Source: Valencia hispanica (lineage: Eukaryota; Chordata; Actinopteri; Cyprinodontiformes; Valenciidae). From it: DNA of 64,000 nt. Below are positions 11,212 to 22,581 of this stretch, piece after piece. Where the stretch lies: assembly GCA_963556495.2 (NCBI GenBank), contig OY747717.1:1505001-1569000 (forward strand). The letters are read 5' to 3'. The position numbers and the translations under genes are program-made. The first letter of the stretch is position 1, and every line of letters begins with the position of its first letter. Below the pieces are notes generated by a model. It saw only the letters and a list, made by a program, of their open reading frames with translations. It had not been told where the DNA came from and made no database searches.

Positions 11212-14200
11212 ACAGCCTAAATAACCCAAAAAATTGCTGTCATAAGAAAAAGAGAGAGTTCATTTTTCAGTCATATTTGTGTCCATGTTATTTATTCATT
11301 TATAAATGTCACAGTTTCAATCTAAATATTTAGTTTGGAGCTAAATATTTAATTTGTAAACTAAATGTTTAGTTTGAAAACTAAATATTTAGTTTGGGGC
11401 TAAATATTTAAGTTGTAAACTAAATATTTACTTTGAAAACCAAATATTTAGTTTGGAGCTAAATATTTAAGTTGTAAACTAAATGTTTAGTTTGAAAACT
11501 AAATATTTAGTTTGGGGCTAAATATTTAAGTTGTAAACTAAATATTTACTTTGAAAACCAAATATTTAGTTTGGAGCTAAATATTTAAGTTGTAAACTAA
11601 ATATTTACTTTGAAAACCAAATATTTAGTTTGGAGCTAAATATTTAATTAGTAAACTAAATGTTTAGTTTGAAAACTAAATATTTAGTTTGGGGCTAAAT
11701 ATTTAAGTTGTAAACTAAATATTTACTTTGAAAACCAAATATTTAGTTTGGAGCTAAATATTTAAGTTGTAAACTAAATATTTACTTTGAAAACCAAATA
11801 TTTAGTTTGGAGCTAAATATTTAATTTGTAAACTAAATGTTTAGTTTGAAAACTAAATATTTAGTTTGGGGCTAAATATTTAAGTTGTAAACTAAATATT
11901 TACTTTGAAAACCAAATATTTAGTTTGGAGCTAAATATTTAAGTTGTAAACTAAATATTGACTTTGAAAACCAAATATTTAGTTTGGAGCTAAATATTTA
12001 AGTTGTAAACTAAATATTTACTTTGAAAACCAAATATTTAGTTTGGAGCTAAATATTTAATTTGTAAACTAAATGTTTAGTTTGAAAACTAAATATTTAG
12101 TTTGGGGCTAAATATTTAAGTTGTAAACTAAATATTTACTTTGAAAACCAAATATTTAGTTTGGAGCTAAAAATTTAAGTTGTAAACTAAATATTTACTT
12201 TGAAAACTAAATATTTAGTTTGGAGCTAAATATTTAATTTGTAAACTAAATGTTTAGTTTGAAAACTAAATATTTAGTTTGGAGCTAAATATTTAAGTTG
12301 TAAACTAAATATTTACTTTGAAAACTAAATATTTAAGTTGTAAACTAAATATTTACTTTGAAAACCAAATATTTAGTTTGGAGCTAAAAATTTAAGTTGT
12401 AAACTAAATATTTACTTTGAAAACTAAATATTTAGTTTGGAGCTAAATATTTAATTTGTAAACTAAATGTTTAGTTTGAAAACTAAATATTTAGTTTGGA
12501 GCTAAATATTTAATTTGTAAACTAAATGTTTAGTTTGAAAACTAAATATTTAGTTTGGAGCTAAATATTTAAGTTGTAAACTAAATATTTACTTTGAAAA
12601 CTAAATATTTAAGTTTTAAACTAAATATTTACTTTGAAAACTAAATATTTAGTTTGGAGCTAAATATTTAATTTGTAAACTAAATGTTTAGTTTGAAAAC
12701 TAAATATTTAGTTTGGAGCTAAATATTTAAGTTGTAAACTAAATATTTACTTTGAAAACTAAATATTTAAGTTGTAAACTAAATATTTACTTTGAAAACC
12801 AAATATTTAGTTTGGAGCTAAATATTTAATTTGTAAACTAAATGTTTAGTTTGAAAACTAAATATTTAGTTTGGGGCTAAATATTTAAGTTGTAAACTAA
12901 ATATTTACTTTGAAAACCAAATATTTAGTTTGGGGCTAAATATTTAAGTTGTAAACTAAATATTTACTTTGAAAACCAAATATTTAGTTTGGAGCTAAAT
13001 ATTTAATTTGTAAACTAAATGTTTAGTTTGAAAACTAAATATTTAGTTTGGGGCTAAATATTTAAGTTGTAAACTAAATATTTACTTTGAAAACCAAATA
13101 TTTAGTTTGGAGCTAAATATTTAAGTTGTAAACTAAATATTTACTTTGAAAACTAAATATTTAGTTTGGAGCTAAATATTTGATTTGTAAACTAAATGTT
13201 TAGTTTGAAAACTAAATATTTAGTTTGGAGCTAAATATTTAAGTTGTAAACTAAATATTTACTTTGAAAACTAAATATTTAAGTTGTAAACTAAATATTT
13301 ACTTTGAAAACTAAATATTTAGTTTGGAGCTAAATATTTAATTTGTAAACTAAATATTTACTTTGAAAACTAAATATTTAGTTTGGAGCTAAATATTTAA
13401 TTTGTAAACTAAATGTTTAGTTTGAAAACTAAATATTTAGTTTGGAGCTAAATATTTAAGTTGTAAACTAAATATTTACTTTGTAAACAAAATATTTAGT
13501 TTGGAGCTAAATATTTAAGTTGTAAACTAAATGTTTACTTTGAAAACTAAATATTTAGTTTGGAGATAAATATTTAATTCGTAAACTAAATGTTTACTTT
13601 GAAAACTAAATATTTAGTTTGGAGCTAAATATTTAAGTTGTAACTAAATGTTTACTTTGAAAACTAAATATTTAGTTTGGAGCTAAATATTTAATTTGTA
13701 AACTAAATGTTTAGTTTGAAAACTAAATATTTAGTTTAGAGCTAAATATTTAAGTTGTAAACTAAATATTTACTTTGAAAACCAAATATTTAGTTTGGAG
13801 CTAAATATTTAAGTTGTAAACTAAGTATTTACTTTGAAAACTAAATATTTAGTTTGGAGCAAAATATTTAAGTTGTAAACTAAATATTTACTTTGAAAAC
13901 TAAATATTTAGTTTGGAGCTAAATATTTAATTTGTAAGCTAAATGTTTAGTTTGAAAACTAAATATTTAGTTTAGAGCTAAATATTTAATTTGTAAACTA
14001 AATGTTTAGTTTGAAAACTAAATATTTAGTTTAGAGCTAAATATTTAAGTTGTAAACTAAATGTTTAGTTTGAAAACTAAATATTTAGTTTAGAGCTAAA
14101 TATTTAAGTTGTAAACTAAATATTTACTTTGAAAACCAAATATTTAGTTTGGAGCTAAATATTTAAGTTGTAAACTAAATATTTACTTTGAAAACTAAAT

Positions 14201-15359
14201 ATTTAGTTTGGAGCTAAATATTTAAGTTGTAAACTAAATATTTTCTTTGAAAACTAAATATTTAGTTTGGAGCTAAATATTTAAGTTGTAAACTAAATAT
14301 TTACTTTGAAAACTAAATATTTAGTTTGGAGCTAAATATTTAAGTTGTAAACTAAATGTTTACTTTGAAAACTAAATATTTAGTTTGGAGCAAAATATTT
14401 AAGTTGTAAACTAAATATTTACTTTGAAAACTAAATATTTAGTTTGGAGCTAAATATTTAAGTTGTAAACTAAGTATTTACTTTGAAAACTAAATATTTA
14501 GTTTGGAGCTAAATATTTAAGTTGTAAACTAAATGTTTACTTTGAAAACTAAATATTTAGTTTGGAGCTAAATATTTAATTTGTAAACTAAATGTTTACT
14601 TTGAAAACTAAATATTTAGTTTGGAGCTAAATATTTACTTTGTAAACTAAATATTTAGTTTGGAGCTAAATATTTAAGTTGTAAACTAAATGTTTACTTT
14701 GAAAACTAAATATTTAGTTTGGAGCTAAATATTTAATTTGTAAACTAAATGTTTACTTTGAAAACTAAATATTTAGTTTGGAGCTAAATATTTACTTTGT
14801 AAACTAAATATTTAGTTTGGAGCTAAATATTTAGTTTGGAGCTAAATATTTACTTTGTAAACTAAATATTTAATTTGGAGCTAAATATTTAAGTTGTAAA
14901 CTAAATATTTACTTTGAAAACTAAATATTTAGTTTGGAGCTAAATATTTAAGTTGTAAACTAAATGTTTACTTTGAAAACTAAATATTTAGTTTGGAGCA
15001 AAATATTTAAGTTGTAAACTAAATATTTACTTTGAAAACTAAATATTTAGTTTGGAGCTAAATATTTAAGTTGTAAACTAAATGTTTACTTTGAAAACTA
15101 AATATTTAGTTTGGAGCTAAATATTTAGTTTGGAGCTAAATATTTAATTTGTAAACTAAATATTTAGTTTGGAGCTAAATATTTAATTTGTAAACTAAAT
15201 GTTTACTTTGAAAACTAAATGTTTACTTTGAAAACTAAATATTTAGTTTGAAACTGTGACATTTATAAATGAATAAATAACATGGACGCAAAAAATACTT
15301 TGAAAAATAAATAAAAAAATTTCTCTTATGACAGGCTTAATAACCCAAATAGTTGCTGT
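11212..15359. mobile_element. Inverted-flank composite enclosing a minisatellite (candidate TIR element)
   Basis: A 4-kb minisatellite lies between long inverted flanks. The left flank 11241-11325 and the reverse complement of 15245-15330 share CATAAGA, and then a long block containing GTCCATGTTATTTATTCATT and TATAAATGTCACAGTTTCAA. Immediately outside both, a 29-bp direct repeat (ACAGcCTaAATAACCCAAA, ending TTGCTGT) occurs at 11212-11240 and 15331-15359 with 25 of 29 matches. Inverted repeats bordered by direct repeats are the layout of a transposon with a target duplication, but 29 bp is unusually long and no known family was recognised. Confidence 0.55.
11316..15252. repeat. 59-bp-period AT-rich minisatellite array
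   Basis: The unit is made of three related ~20-bp submonomers, each starting CTAAATATTTA: one continuing GTTTGGAG, one AGTTGTAAA and one CTTTGAAAA. About 65 copies of the 59-bp unit fit in the span. Variants (GGAGC/GGGGC, AAGTTG/AATTTG, TATTTACTTT/TGTTTAGTTT, AACT/AACC) alternate in longer periods on the left and are simpler on the right, showing higher-order structure. The embedded 12-mer CTAAATATTTAG is a perfect palindrome. Confidence 0.95.
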
Positions 15360-15504
15360 TAACTTTTGACTGTTTATCTTTACAAATGGCTCCCCATATC
15401 CACTGAGCAACTTTACAAATACAACTGCTTAAGTTGGAATTCTTTTGACTGAAAAGCTTTAATTTAGTGTTGATAATAAAGATCAGAGCGTGAAGCTTAT
15501 AGAG

Positions 15505-15930
15505 AAATGACCAAAAACTCAAGAGCTCCATCTCAGACTCCACAGGCCTCAGTTAGCAGGTTAAAGTTTACAGGTCATGACCCTGAACCAGTTTGGCTGG
15601 AGGATGTTTGACCATAATGCTCAGCATCAAAATCAGCACAAGCGCATTCTATCATCTGTCCAACACGGTGGAAGAGTGGTGATGATTTGGGCTTGTTCTC
15701 GCAGTCATTGACTGGACCAGGAACTTTGTCTCTGGATCACCAACAGCACAATGATCCCAAACACAGCAGCAGGCCTAGTCAAAGTTCAAACCTCAAACTG
15801 CCTGAAACGTAGAGGCGGGGCCTTCGGAGAGCTGAGCAGAACCAAACTGCAAACCTCAATGAGCTGACTGCTGAGGGAATGTTCTACAACATCAGGGGGT
15901 GTACTTAGTTTTTCCAATGATTGTAAGATC
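15505..15930 (+). mobile_element. Tc1-like transposon fossil, family C
   Basis: The sequence CTCCATCTCAGACTCCACAG, followed by GCCTCAGTTAGCAGG, matches the element at 54940 onward. Downstream blocks are decayed Tc1 transposase: CACGGTGGAAGAGTGGTGATG (equivalent to KHGGGSIM) and CACAATGATCCCAAACACAG (equivalent to the HNDPKHT block with the second catalytic Asp). No open frame survives. Confidence 0.65.
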
Positions 15931-17289
15931 AAATTACAAGCAGCTGAACAGAGACAACATCACATTTATAATTGAAAGCTTCCAGGGTTCCACGATCATT
16001 CAGTCAAGTTTAAGTCAAAGGTGCACATCATCCTCCAGAGCTTCATTAAAATCCAATCTGCAGCATCTCACATGTGCTTAGTGTGATGAAGAGGAACAGG
16101 AGCCCAGCTTCAGCGTGGGAGAACATGACGCAAGTAGTCATCAATAAATCATCCAACTCCTGATTTTCACCGTTTCAAACCTTCTTCTTTGGAAGACCTC
16201 TCCACTATCAGCAGCTGCGCCTGAATCAGAGGAGATGTGGCAGAGCAGTAATGAGGCTGCAGCAGAGTGAGAAATTAGAACAAAGAAAGTAACGAGCGTG
16301 TTTATGGATGCATGAATGTTTCAGCTCACAGATAAAGCTGCGAGATGCTCTCTGGTGCATGCAAAGGAAGCGGGAAAAACAACCTCTGCTTTGCTGACAC
16401 CTACAACCGCGCTGCAGCGCTGCACTCCTCCTGCTCCGAGAGCGAGAAATAAACATGCTTAGGAAGACACCAAGGGGTGAAAAATAAGAGAGCACACAGA
16501 GGAGCGTTAAAAGGAGAGAGTGTGGAGCGGCGAGGCTGAAAAGATGAGGCGAGGGTGGGAGGACGGGAGTGCAGATCCAACGAGGACAGACTGAAAATAG
16601 AAAGGCGCCGCAGTATAATGCAAGAATGTGGGGAGGGAAGGCGAGCATGGCAACGCAGGGAAACCAGTGTGAGAAGCACGCTCTGATGGCGAGCACAGAC
16701 CGAAGCTACGCGACCATTACTGGGACCTAAATACTATTATACGCTGAGCATACTTCAGCTTTCATAAACGGAGATTCATATCTTTAAATAAACATTTATG
16801 TAACCATCTTTTTTCCTGTTTTAAACCAAAGAAAAACACAAAAGAATGATCTTGTCTGCTCCTGAAACTCATCTAATCAATAAAAGACAAAATATTTGTT
16901 TAATATAAAAAACCTTCTTAAATGAAAGATTGCTCTATCGTCTTTAGACTCTTACTGTCTGTATATTTTGCTTTCAGATGCCAATTTAGATATAAGTTGT
17001 TAATTTGAGTAAAGCTCAGATAACAGCGGTATGAACATAGATTTAGGTACGATGTAAATTAGCGACATCAGGAACAATTAATCATGATCGGGATTAAAGC
17101 AGTTTTTCAGTTTCAGGTTTACAGAACATATTATTGATGCTGCTGTTCATGAACTGGGATTTGAAAATGAATTACATTAGTCTTTGTTCAGTTCATTCAG
17201 ATCCATCAACACAGTCATTGACTTTCTGTTACTAGATGATGGCCAAAACACCAAAACCAGTCTATTATCTAAAAAAGAAGAAATAAAAA
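15931..17289. other. Gene-free stretch
   Basis: No exon or element boundary identified. A 156-codon open frame on the - strand (16226-16696) is low-complexity, rich in Ser, Leu and Cys, without a recognisable domain. It is probably chance. Confidence 0.35.
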
Positions 17290-18300
17290 GCCTAAAATGG
17301 TTTGAACAGAACCAGCCTGACAGCATGAAGTAGGCTAGAAAATCTCAATGAAGACCATCAGGCCCCGAGCTGAAACACTTTAAGAACAAATGAGAAACTA
17401 AGTCTCTGACATCCATCAGTCTAGAAAGGGTTCCAGAACCCCCCCTAAGGTTCTGGACTCCAGAGAACCTCAGTCAGAACCATAATCCACACCTGAAACA
17501 GTGGAGAACCTTCCCAGGAGAGGAGGACCCACCATAACTACTCCAGGAGGTCATCGACGACTCATCCAGGAGGTCCAGAAGAACATCTGAATTTCTGCAG
17601 GCCTCACTGCCTCAACTAAGGTCAGAGGTCAGGATTCAAGGATCAGAAAGAGAGAAAATGGCCTCCATGGGAGAGATCCAGGACCAGAACCACTGCTGAT
17701 CTAGAAGAACCCAAAGACCCGTCTCACATTTACCAGAAAACATCCCGATGATCCTGAAGACTTCTGGGAAAAATTCTGAGGACTGAAGAGACAGAGGTGG
17801 ACCTTTCTGGAAGGTTCTGGTCCTGTTCCATCTGGAGTAGAACTAACAGAACCAGAACATCAGACCTGCAGTCAGACACGGTGGAGGTAGTATGATGATC
17901 TGAGCTGCTTTGCTGTAACTGGCAGAACATCCTGAAGGAGAAAGTCAGACCATCAGCTCACTTGGTTTAGAAAGCAGGACGATGGCTCACAGAACCCCAG
18001 GAAGACCACTTCTGATTTCAGAGTGGCCTAAACAAAGTTTTAGTTTAACATGCTGTAACATGTAGTTAAACAGGCGGTTCCTGCTGGAAAACCCTCCAAT
18101 GTGTCTGAATGAAATGAATCCAGCAAAGCAGAGCGGGTCAAAGGTCATCCTCAGTGATGTCAGCGACTCATCACCAGTTATCAGCTGCTGCTGCTGCTGA
18201 GGGAGGAACAACCAGTTTGTGGGCTTAGGGGGTGATTACTTTTTCCACATAGAACAAGGTTGGAGATCGATTCTCTTAATAAACGAAATCCTCATCTGAA
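17290..18300 (+). mobile_element. Tc1-like transposon fossil, family B copy 1
   Basis: The reverse complement of 56030-57130 matches this segment over most of its length, for example GAGAACCTCAGTCAGAACCA, GAAAATGGCCTCCATGGGAG and CCCAAAGACCCGTCTCACAT. Decoded with frameshifts, it resembles Tc1 transposase ([13 protein letters not shown], then DDPEDFW). The TGATTACTTTTTCCACATAG block near 18232 is like the terminal part of such elements. It has many stops. Confidence 0.7.
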
Positions 18301-18439
18301 AACACCTCTTCCTGACGACCATGGGGTTATTCATTCATAGCTCATATTGTTTTTAATTTATAACCCAAAACACAATCTTACCTCTGTAGACTTCAGTTTG
18401 TTACCTCGAAACATTTTCTAACGCCTCACATTAAGCCAC

Positions 18440-18605
18440 AAACCAGACGTTCCTCTGGTGCCATGTACACACATAGAGGGGTTTAAAAAAACAAACAAAT
18501 ATCCTCTCCAACTCGTAAAAAAGAAAAAGAAAAACTCACTTAACCGCATGAGTGCACATTCATAGACATGCCAAACCTGTAGGGGGCAGTAGTTCCCCAT
18601 CCTTT
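18440..18605 (-). mobile_element. MITE fragment related to the inner element at 48384-48895
   Basis: Reverse-complement similarity to 48760-48895 includes CATTCATAGACATGCCAAAC and CCTGTAGGGGGCAGTAGT. Both copies carry the Pro-codon-like CCCCCTACAG stretch. Only part of the element is present. Confidence 0.5.
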
Positions 18606-18739
18606 TCACTTGGAGTAAATTTCTACTTTCTAAATTGTATCTTAGAGAAGCAAGGAAAAAGCGCTTGGAGAATCAATAATGCCAACACAACTCTGAGGGC
18701 ATGAATGTTGTTTCTGAGTGGAAACCAAGGGGAAAACTC

Positions 18740-19760
18740 CGCCGGCTAAAAGTGAAGCCAACCTGGAAGTAACAGAAATCGCAGTTCACCCCATCATCCA
18801 CTAGGGGCTGGCTCCCATTGACTCCCATGTTAAAAAGGCCAACTTCACAGCAGCAATAAACATGTTTACAGCCTGGTTCAAAAAAACAATTTTAGGTTTA
18901 ATAGGTCAGGTTTTATCGTCATGACAACTCTGAAGGGGGATTTTTCAAATAACTCATCTGTTTTGATGTAATTTAATCTTGAAATTATGAATAATAAGGG
19001 GCGTGTCCTTTTAACTGACAGATTTTAGATGAGCCGTCAGCGCTAGCTCGCTTGCTCCCAAGAAGGCCTTCAGCCTCGTCCTCACGTTAACAGTCTGCAG
19101 CCATTTTGTTTTTCTGAACTTGACCATCAGTTGCGTCTGCAATGTTTGTGTTCGGATGTTAATCGTGCTCTTATTGGACAAAGATGGCTTCCTGTGGTAA
19201 CGATCGCACTAACAGACCGTCCAAGAAGTCCCTGCTTCATTTTATTCTGTAAGTAAAATTATATTTCTGCTGCGTATTTAAGATAACGCTGCTTGGTCAA
19301 AAATGGGCTGATCACATTTCTTCTTTACATATTGATTATTAAAACTTGTATTAATTTAAATTCACATAGTTTTAGTGAAAGTTATGGACCAACGAGGCTT
19401 CATGATTTTATCTGATCAAGTTATCAAATCTACCTAGAAGGCAGAGGGGCAGCAGAGTCAATGAACCACGGTTTTCTGGCTAAACGCGCACGCTAACCTC
19501 CGTTAGCTCCAGGTTAGCTCAGTTAGCTCGTAGCTACATCGCCTCAGAGTTTGATGGGTGTCAATTATTCGCCCCCACCCTCACAGCCCCACTCTTAGCT
19601 CCTCCTCTTTGACCATTTTTCTGTCTTTACCAGGCGTGACGAGACGCGACCAAGATGGCGGTGGTGGGAACCGCCCACTGGGCTTCAGTTCAGCTCCTCA
19701 GAAACCTATGGGTGACGTCACAGAGGCTCCACCCATCAGTCTATGGTGTAAACACAGGTC
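18740..19760. mobile_element. Probable teleost DNA-element repeat
   Basis: The left part carries GTGAAGCCAACCTGGAAGTA and CTCCCATTGACTCCCATGTT. The right part carries GGGCTTCAGTTCAGCTCCTC and ACCTATGGGTGACGTCACAG. Both combinations are familiar from dispersed teleost repeats, but clean inverted ends and a target duplication were not found. A short frame near 19183 (MASCGNDRTNRPSKKSLLHF) precedes a GTAAG and might be a decayed THAP-type exon. This is speculative. Confidence 0.4.
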
Positions 19761-21440
19761 GCATGTGTGATGTCGGAGCATTTTTATCGCGGACAGTGAC
19801 GTTGTGTAATCTAAAACTCTGGCTATTTCTGTCCACGAGCAAACGCTTAAAACGAAGAAAATTCAAACCTTTGAGTTTTTAGAAAGAATCCTCTTTGTTT
19901 CACTATTTTACTGTAACTCTACCCTTCCTACAGGATGCGTATCTCAAATCGTTTATAATTCATGACGATCTTATAGGTTGAGACATGGAAATAAATGTGC
20001 GGTAATTCGATGGAAACCCTGTGTTTGGTATGCAGACGGCAGGAAAACAGTCGCTTATCTGAATATAAACTGGTTCACAGCATCTAAAAGTTAACAAACC
20101 CCTCCAACGATGGTTCCTGACCTAGATCTGTCCTAATCAAAGTATGCGTCGCTGTGATTAGATGTTCAGTCTGAGCTCCAGCAGCTCTTCTCTTCCCAGC
20201 CAAACACCAAAGAGCCTCTGCTCTCCACTCCTCTCTGCAAACAGCTACCTCCTCTGGAAGGAACCGTGAGCCTGTGTGTGTCATGCTCTGTGTTCATCAT
20301 CCACAGAGAACATTGCAAGCAGATGTTTTCCCCTCGTCCCTCAGCGAGGTCTCATCCTGGGGGACTTCCTGCGAACTTCCAGTCGCTCCCGCGTTAAACG
20401 TAAATATCTGGTTTCACTCTGCAGGCTGCAGGAGCGCCTTCCCGCCTCAAAGGCAGAATTTACAGAGAATAACACACACACACACAAAACAACCCACACT
20501 AATCACAAAGGGAGGAAAACTGGTGCTGCACTGGCCTCTACAGGTTCAGTGCGGGTTATTGCAGACACACGGAGGGGCTTTTGATCCTGCATTAACCTGC
20601 AGGAACCACAGAGAGGAAGACTTTCTGCAGAATGAGGGGAGCTCCAGATTTCTCCCTGATGGGAGTCAGACCTGAACGTCCTCTCATCAGGACCGAGTTT
20701 GTGTTCTCGTTACAATCAGACAAAAGATGTTTGTTTGTTTGTTTGTTTTTCCCGAAGCAGCCAATCACAGACAGATTCAAGCAGGAAGGAGAGCATCTTT
20801 ATGGGAGCCACCATCAGGAATGTCTGCATGTCTCTATGACAGAAGGCTTTTGGTTCCTGAGGGCCACAACGTCCAGATCTGAGCCTCTTCCTCTGGACAT
20901 CCCTGTCGTTGTCACACGGTAGCAGCTCTTGTCCGGTTTGGGGTCTAAAGATCATCGTTTAGAAGACGATGATTGAGGGTCAGAGCTGGATAAGAATCAG
21001 AGCACCTACATGAGGAGGTGAATGAGTAAAGCAAGTCGTTTCGCTCTGAAAATGCAGAAACCTTTCCAGGAAACCAGTATTTCCTCCCCCAAACATTCCT
21101 ACCGTCACCTCTGCACCATGAACTCACCTTCTCTTCTCTGAGTCCTCCAAACTCTCCGTGAATGATCTAACAAAGCTTCACGCTTTAAAATACTAACATT
21201 GTTAGTGTGGTTTTTATTATTATTATTATTTAACTCATAAATGTTCCTTCCTACAGTCAGGCGGCCATAGTTTCATTTATACACTTTGGAGTGAAGGAAG
21301 AAGCTGGTAGATGTTATTTTTCAGCTTGGATCGGATCTGGAACATTCAGTCTGAGCAGAACAAGTTTTTTCTTTCTTTCTTTCTTTCTTTCTGTGGAGCT
21401 CCAGAAATGAGGACATTCCTGTCAGACTGCCTGGCTGGAA
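19761..21440. other. Intergenic stretch upstream of ier5l
   Basis: It contains short simple repeats, (AC)n near 20468, (TTTG)n near 20731 and (ATT)n near 21215. No exon or transposon boundary is supported. Distal regulatory sequence for ier5l may lie here but cannot be recognised by eye. Confidence 0.35.
21366..21391. repeat. (TTTC)n microsatellite
   Basis: A TTTC tetranucleotide run about 200 bp upstream of the ier5l TATA box. Confidence 0.9.
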
Positions 21441-21472
21441 TTTGAATAGTTGAGAGCAGCCGCCTGCAGCTG

Positions 21473-21586
21473 ATTGGTCCGCAGGGACGTTTTCTTTGAG
21501 CGCCTGTCTGTCCGGCAGAGGAGTCCGCGCAGCTGATTGGTCGGTTCGGTCGGAGGGGCGGGTTCTGTGGAGGTTTATATATAAAG
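21473..21586 (+). promoter_or_regulatory. ier5l: ier5l core promoter: two inverted CCAAT boxes, GC box, TATA box
   Basis: Two copies of AGCTGATTGGTC place ATTGG (inverted CCAAT) at 21473-21477 and 21536-21540, 63 bp apart. A GC box, GGAGGGGCGGG, follows at 21552-21562 and a strong TATA box, TATATATAAA, at 21576-21585. The TATA box lies 166 bp before the chosen ATG at 21751, so transcription should start near 21605-21615. A TATA promoter with repeated CCAAT boxes suits a rapidly inducible immediate-early gene. Function is inferred from motifs. Confidence 0.75.
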
Positions 21587-21750
21587 CGTGTGCCTCCTGA
21601 GCTCCTGTAAATGAGTGCTGTTTCTCATCGGCGTCTCCAATGTTTCCACTCACAGCTGACTGGAACAGTTCTGACAGAACCCAACCGGACCACTGACTGG
21701 CGGTTCCGTTCCTCCCGGGCTGGGGCTGCATGGACGCGGACCGGGGGGCC

Positions 21751-22581
21751 ATGGAGTGCGCCGTGGACGCGCAGAGCCTGATCTCCATCTCCCTGATGAA
21801 GATCCACAACTCCAGGACGCAGAGAGGAGGCATCAAGCTGCACAAGAACCTGCTGGTGTCCTACGTGCTGAGGAACGCGCGGCAGGTCTACATCAAGGAG
21901 AAGTACGCGGAGATCTACCGGATGCAGCAGTACGAGGAGGTGATGGCGGTCTGCAACGAGATCCAGGAGCTGGACCCACTGGACCTGGGCGCGGAGGACG
22001 GGGACCAGGAGGAGCAGGGACGCGCTCCCTGCTGCGGGGAGGAGAGCCGGGCGGCGGGCGGCAGAGAGCCGGAGCAGACGCCGTACTACCGGAGCTGCTG
22101 CATGGAGGCTCCGCCGGGCTCCCCCTGCGACCAGTTCACCCAGTTCACCCAGTTCACCCAGAACAGCAGCAGCAGCCACTGCAACAAGACCACTGTGCTG
22201 GACCTGGACACGCATGTGGTGACCACGGTGGAGAACGGCTTCCTGCACCAGGACTGCTGCTGCGCCGCGCCGCAGTGCGCACCGGGCGCAGCAGCAGCGG
22301 CAGCGGCCAGGAAGCGGAAGGTGGACTCCGGCTGTTGCGCCCCGGACTCGGAGGAGCCGTCGGACTACGCGGCGGGTCGCAAGCGGTTGAAACGGGATGA
22401 GTGCTCGAACCCGGACTGTAACCCGGACTACACGGACACGTCCAACATCTCCAACCTGATCTCCATCTTCGGCTCCGGCTTCTCGGGGCTGCTGAGCCGG
22501 CAGGCGGACCTGGAGCAGGTCTGCAGCAAGCAGGCGCTGGCCAGCCTCGGAGCCTGGACCCGGGCCATCGTGGCGTTCTGA
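21751..22581 (+). CDS. ier5l: Immediate early response 5-like protein
   Basis: An intronless gene of 276 codons. The N-terminal IER domain (residues 1-55) includes [18 protein letters not shown] and [17 protein letters not shown], the hallmark of the IER2/IER5/IER5L family. The mid-region block [16 protein letters not shown] (149-163) and the C-terminal blocks [16 protein letters not shown] (231-246) and [15 protein letters not shown] (262-276) identify IER5L rather than IER5 or IER2. Basic clusters RKRK (187-190) and GRKRLKR (209-215) look like nuclear localisation signals. A QFT triplet repeat lies at 128-137 and an Ala run at 180-186. An in-frame ATG at 21730 would add seven residues. I chose 21751 because its context, GCCATGG, is a strong Kozak match and known IER5L proteins start MEC. 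The family comprises inducible nuclear proteins tied to growth-factor and stress responses, and IER5 works with PP2A. Its precise biochemical role is not shown by sequence. Confidence 0.95.
   Translation: MECAVDAQSLISISLMKIHNSRTQRGGIKLHKNLLVSYVLRNARQVYIKEKYAEIYRMQQYEEVMAVCNEIQELDPLDLGAEDGDQEEQGRAPCCGEESRAAGGREPEQTPYYRSCCMEAPPGSPCDQFTQFTQFTQNSSSSHCNKTTVLDLDTHVVTTVENGFLHQDCCCAAPQCAPGAAAAAAARKRKVDSGCCAPDSEEPSDYAAGRKRLKRDECSNPDCNPDYTDTSNISNLISIFGSGFSGLLSRQADLEQVCSKQALASLGAWTRAIVAF

Noticed and set aside
11316..15252. Possible CRISPR-like array
   Set aside because: The 59-bp units are contiguous repeats with no unique spacers, in a vertebrate genome.
16226..16696. 156-codon frame on the - strand
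   Set aside because: Ser/Leu/Cys-rich low-complexity translation, no domain, no promoter or splice context.
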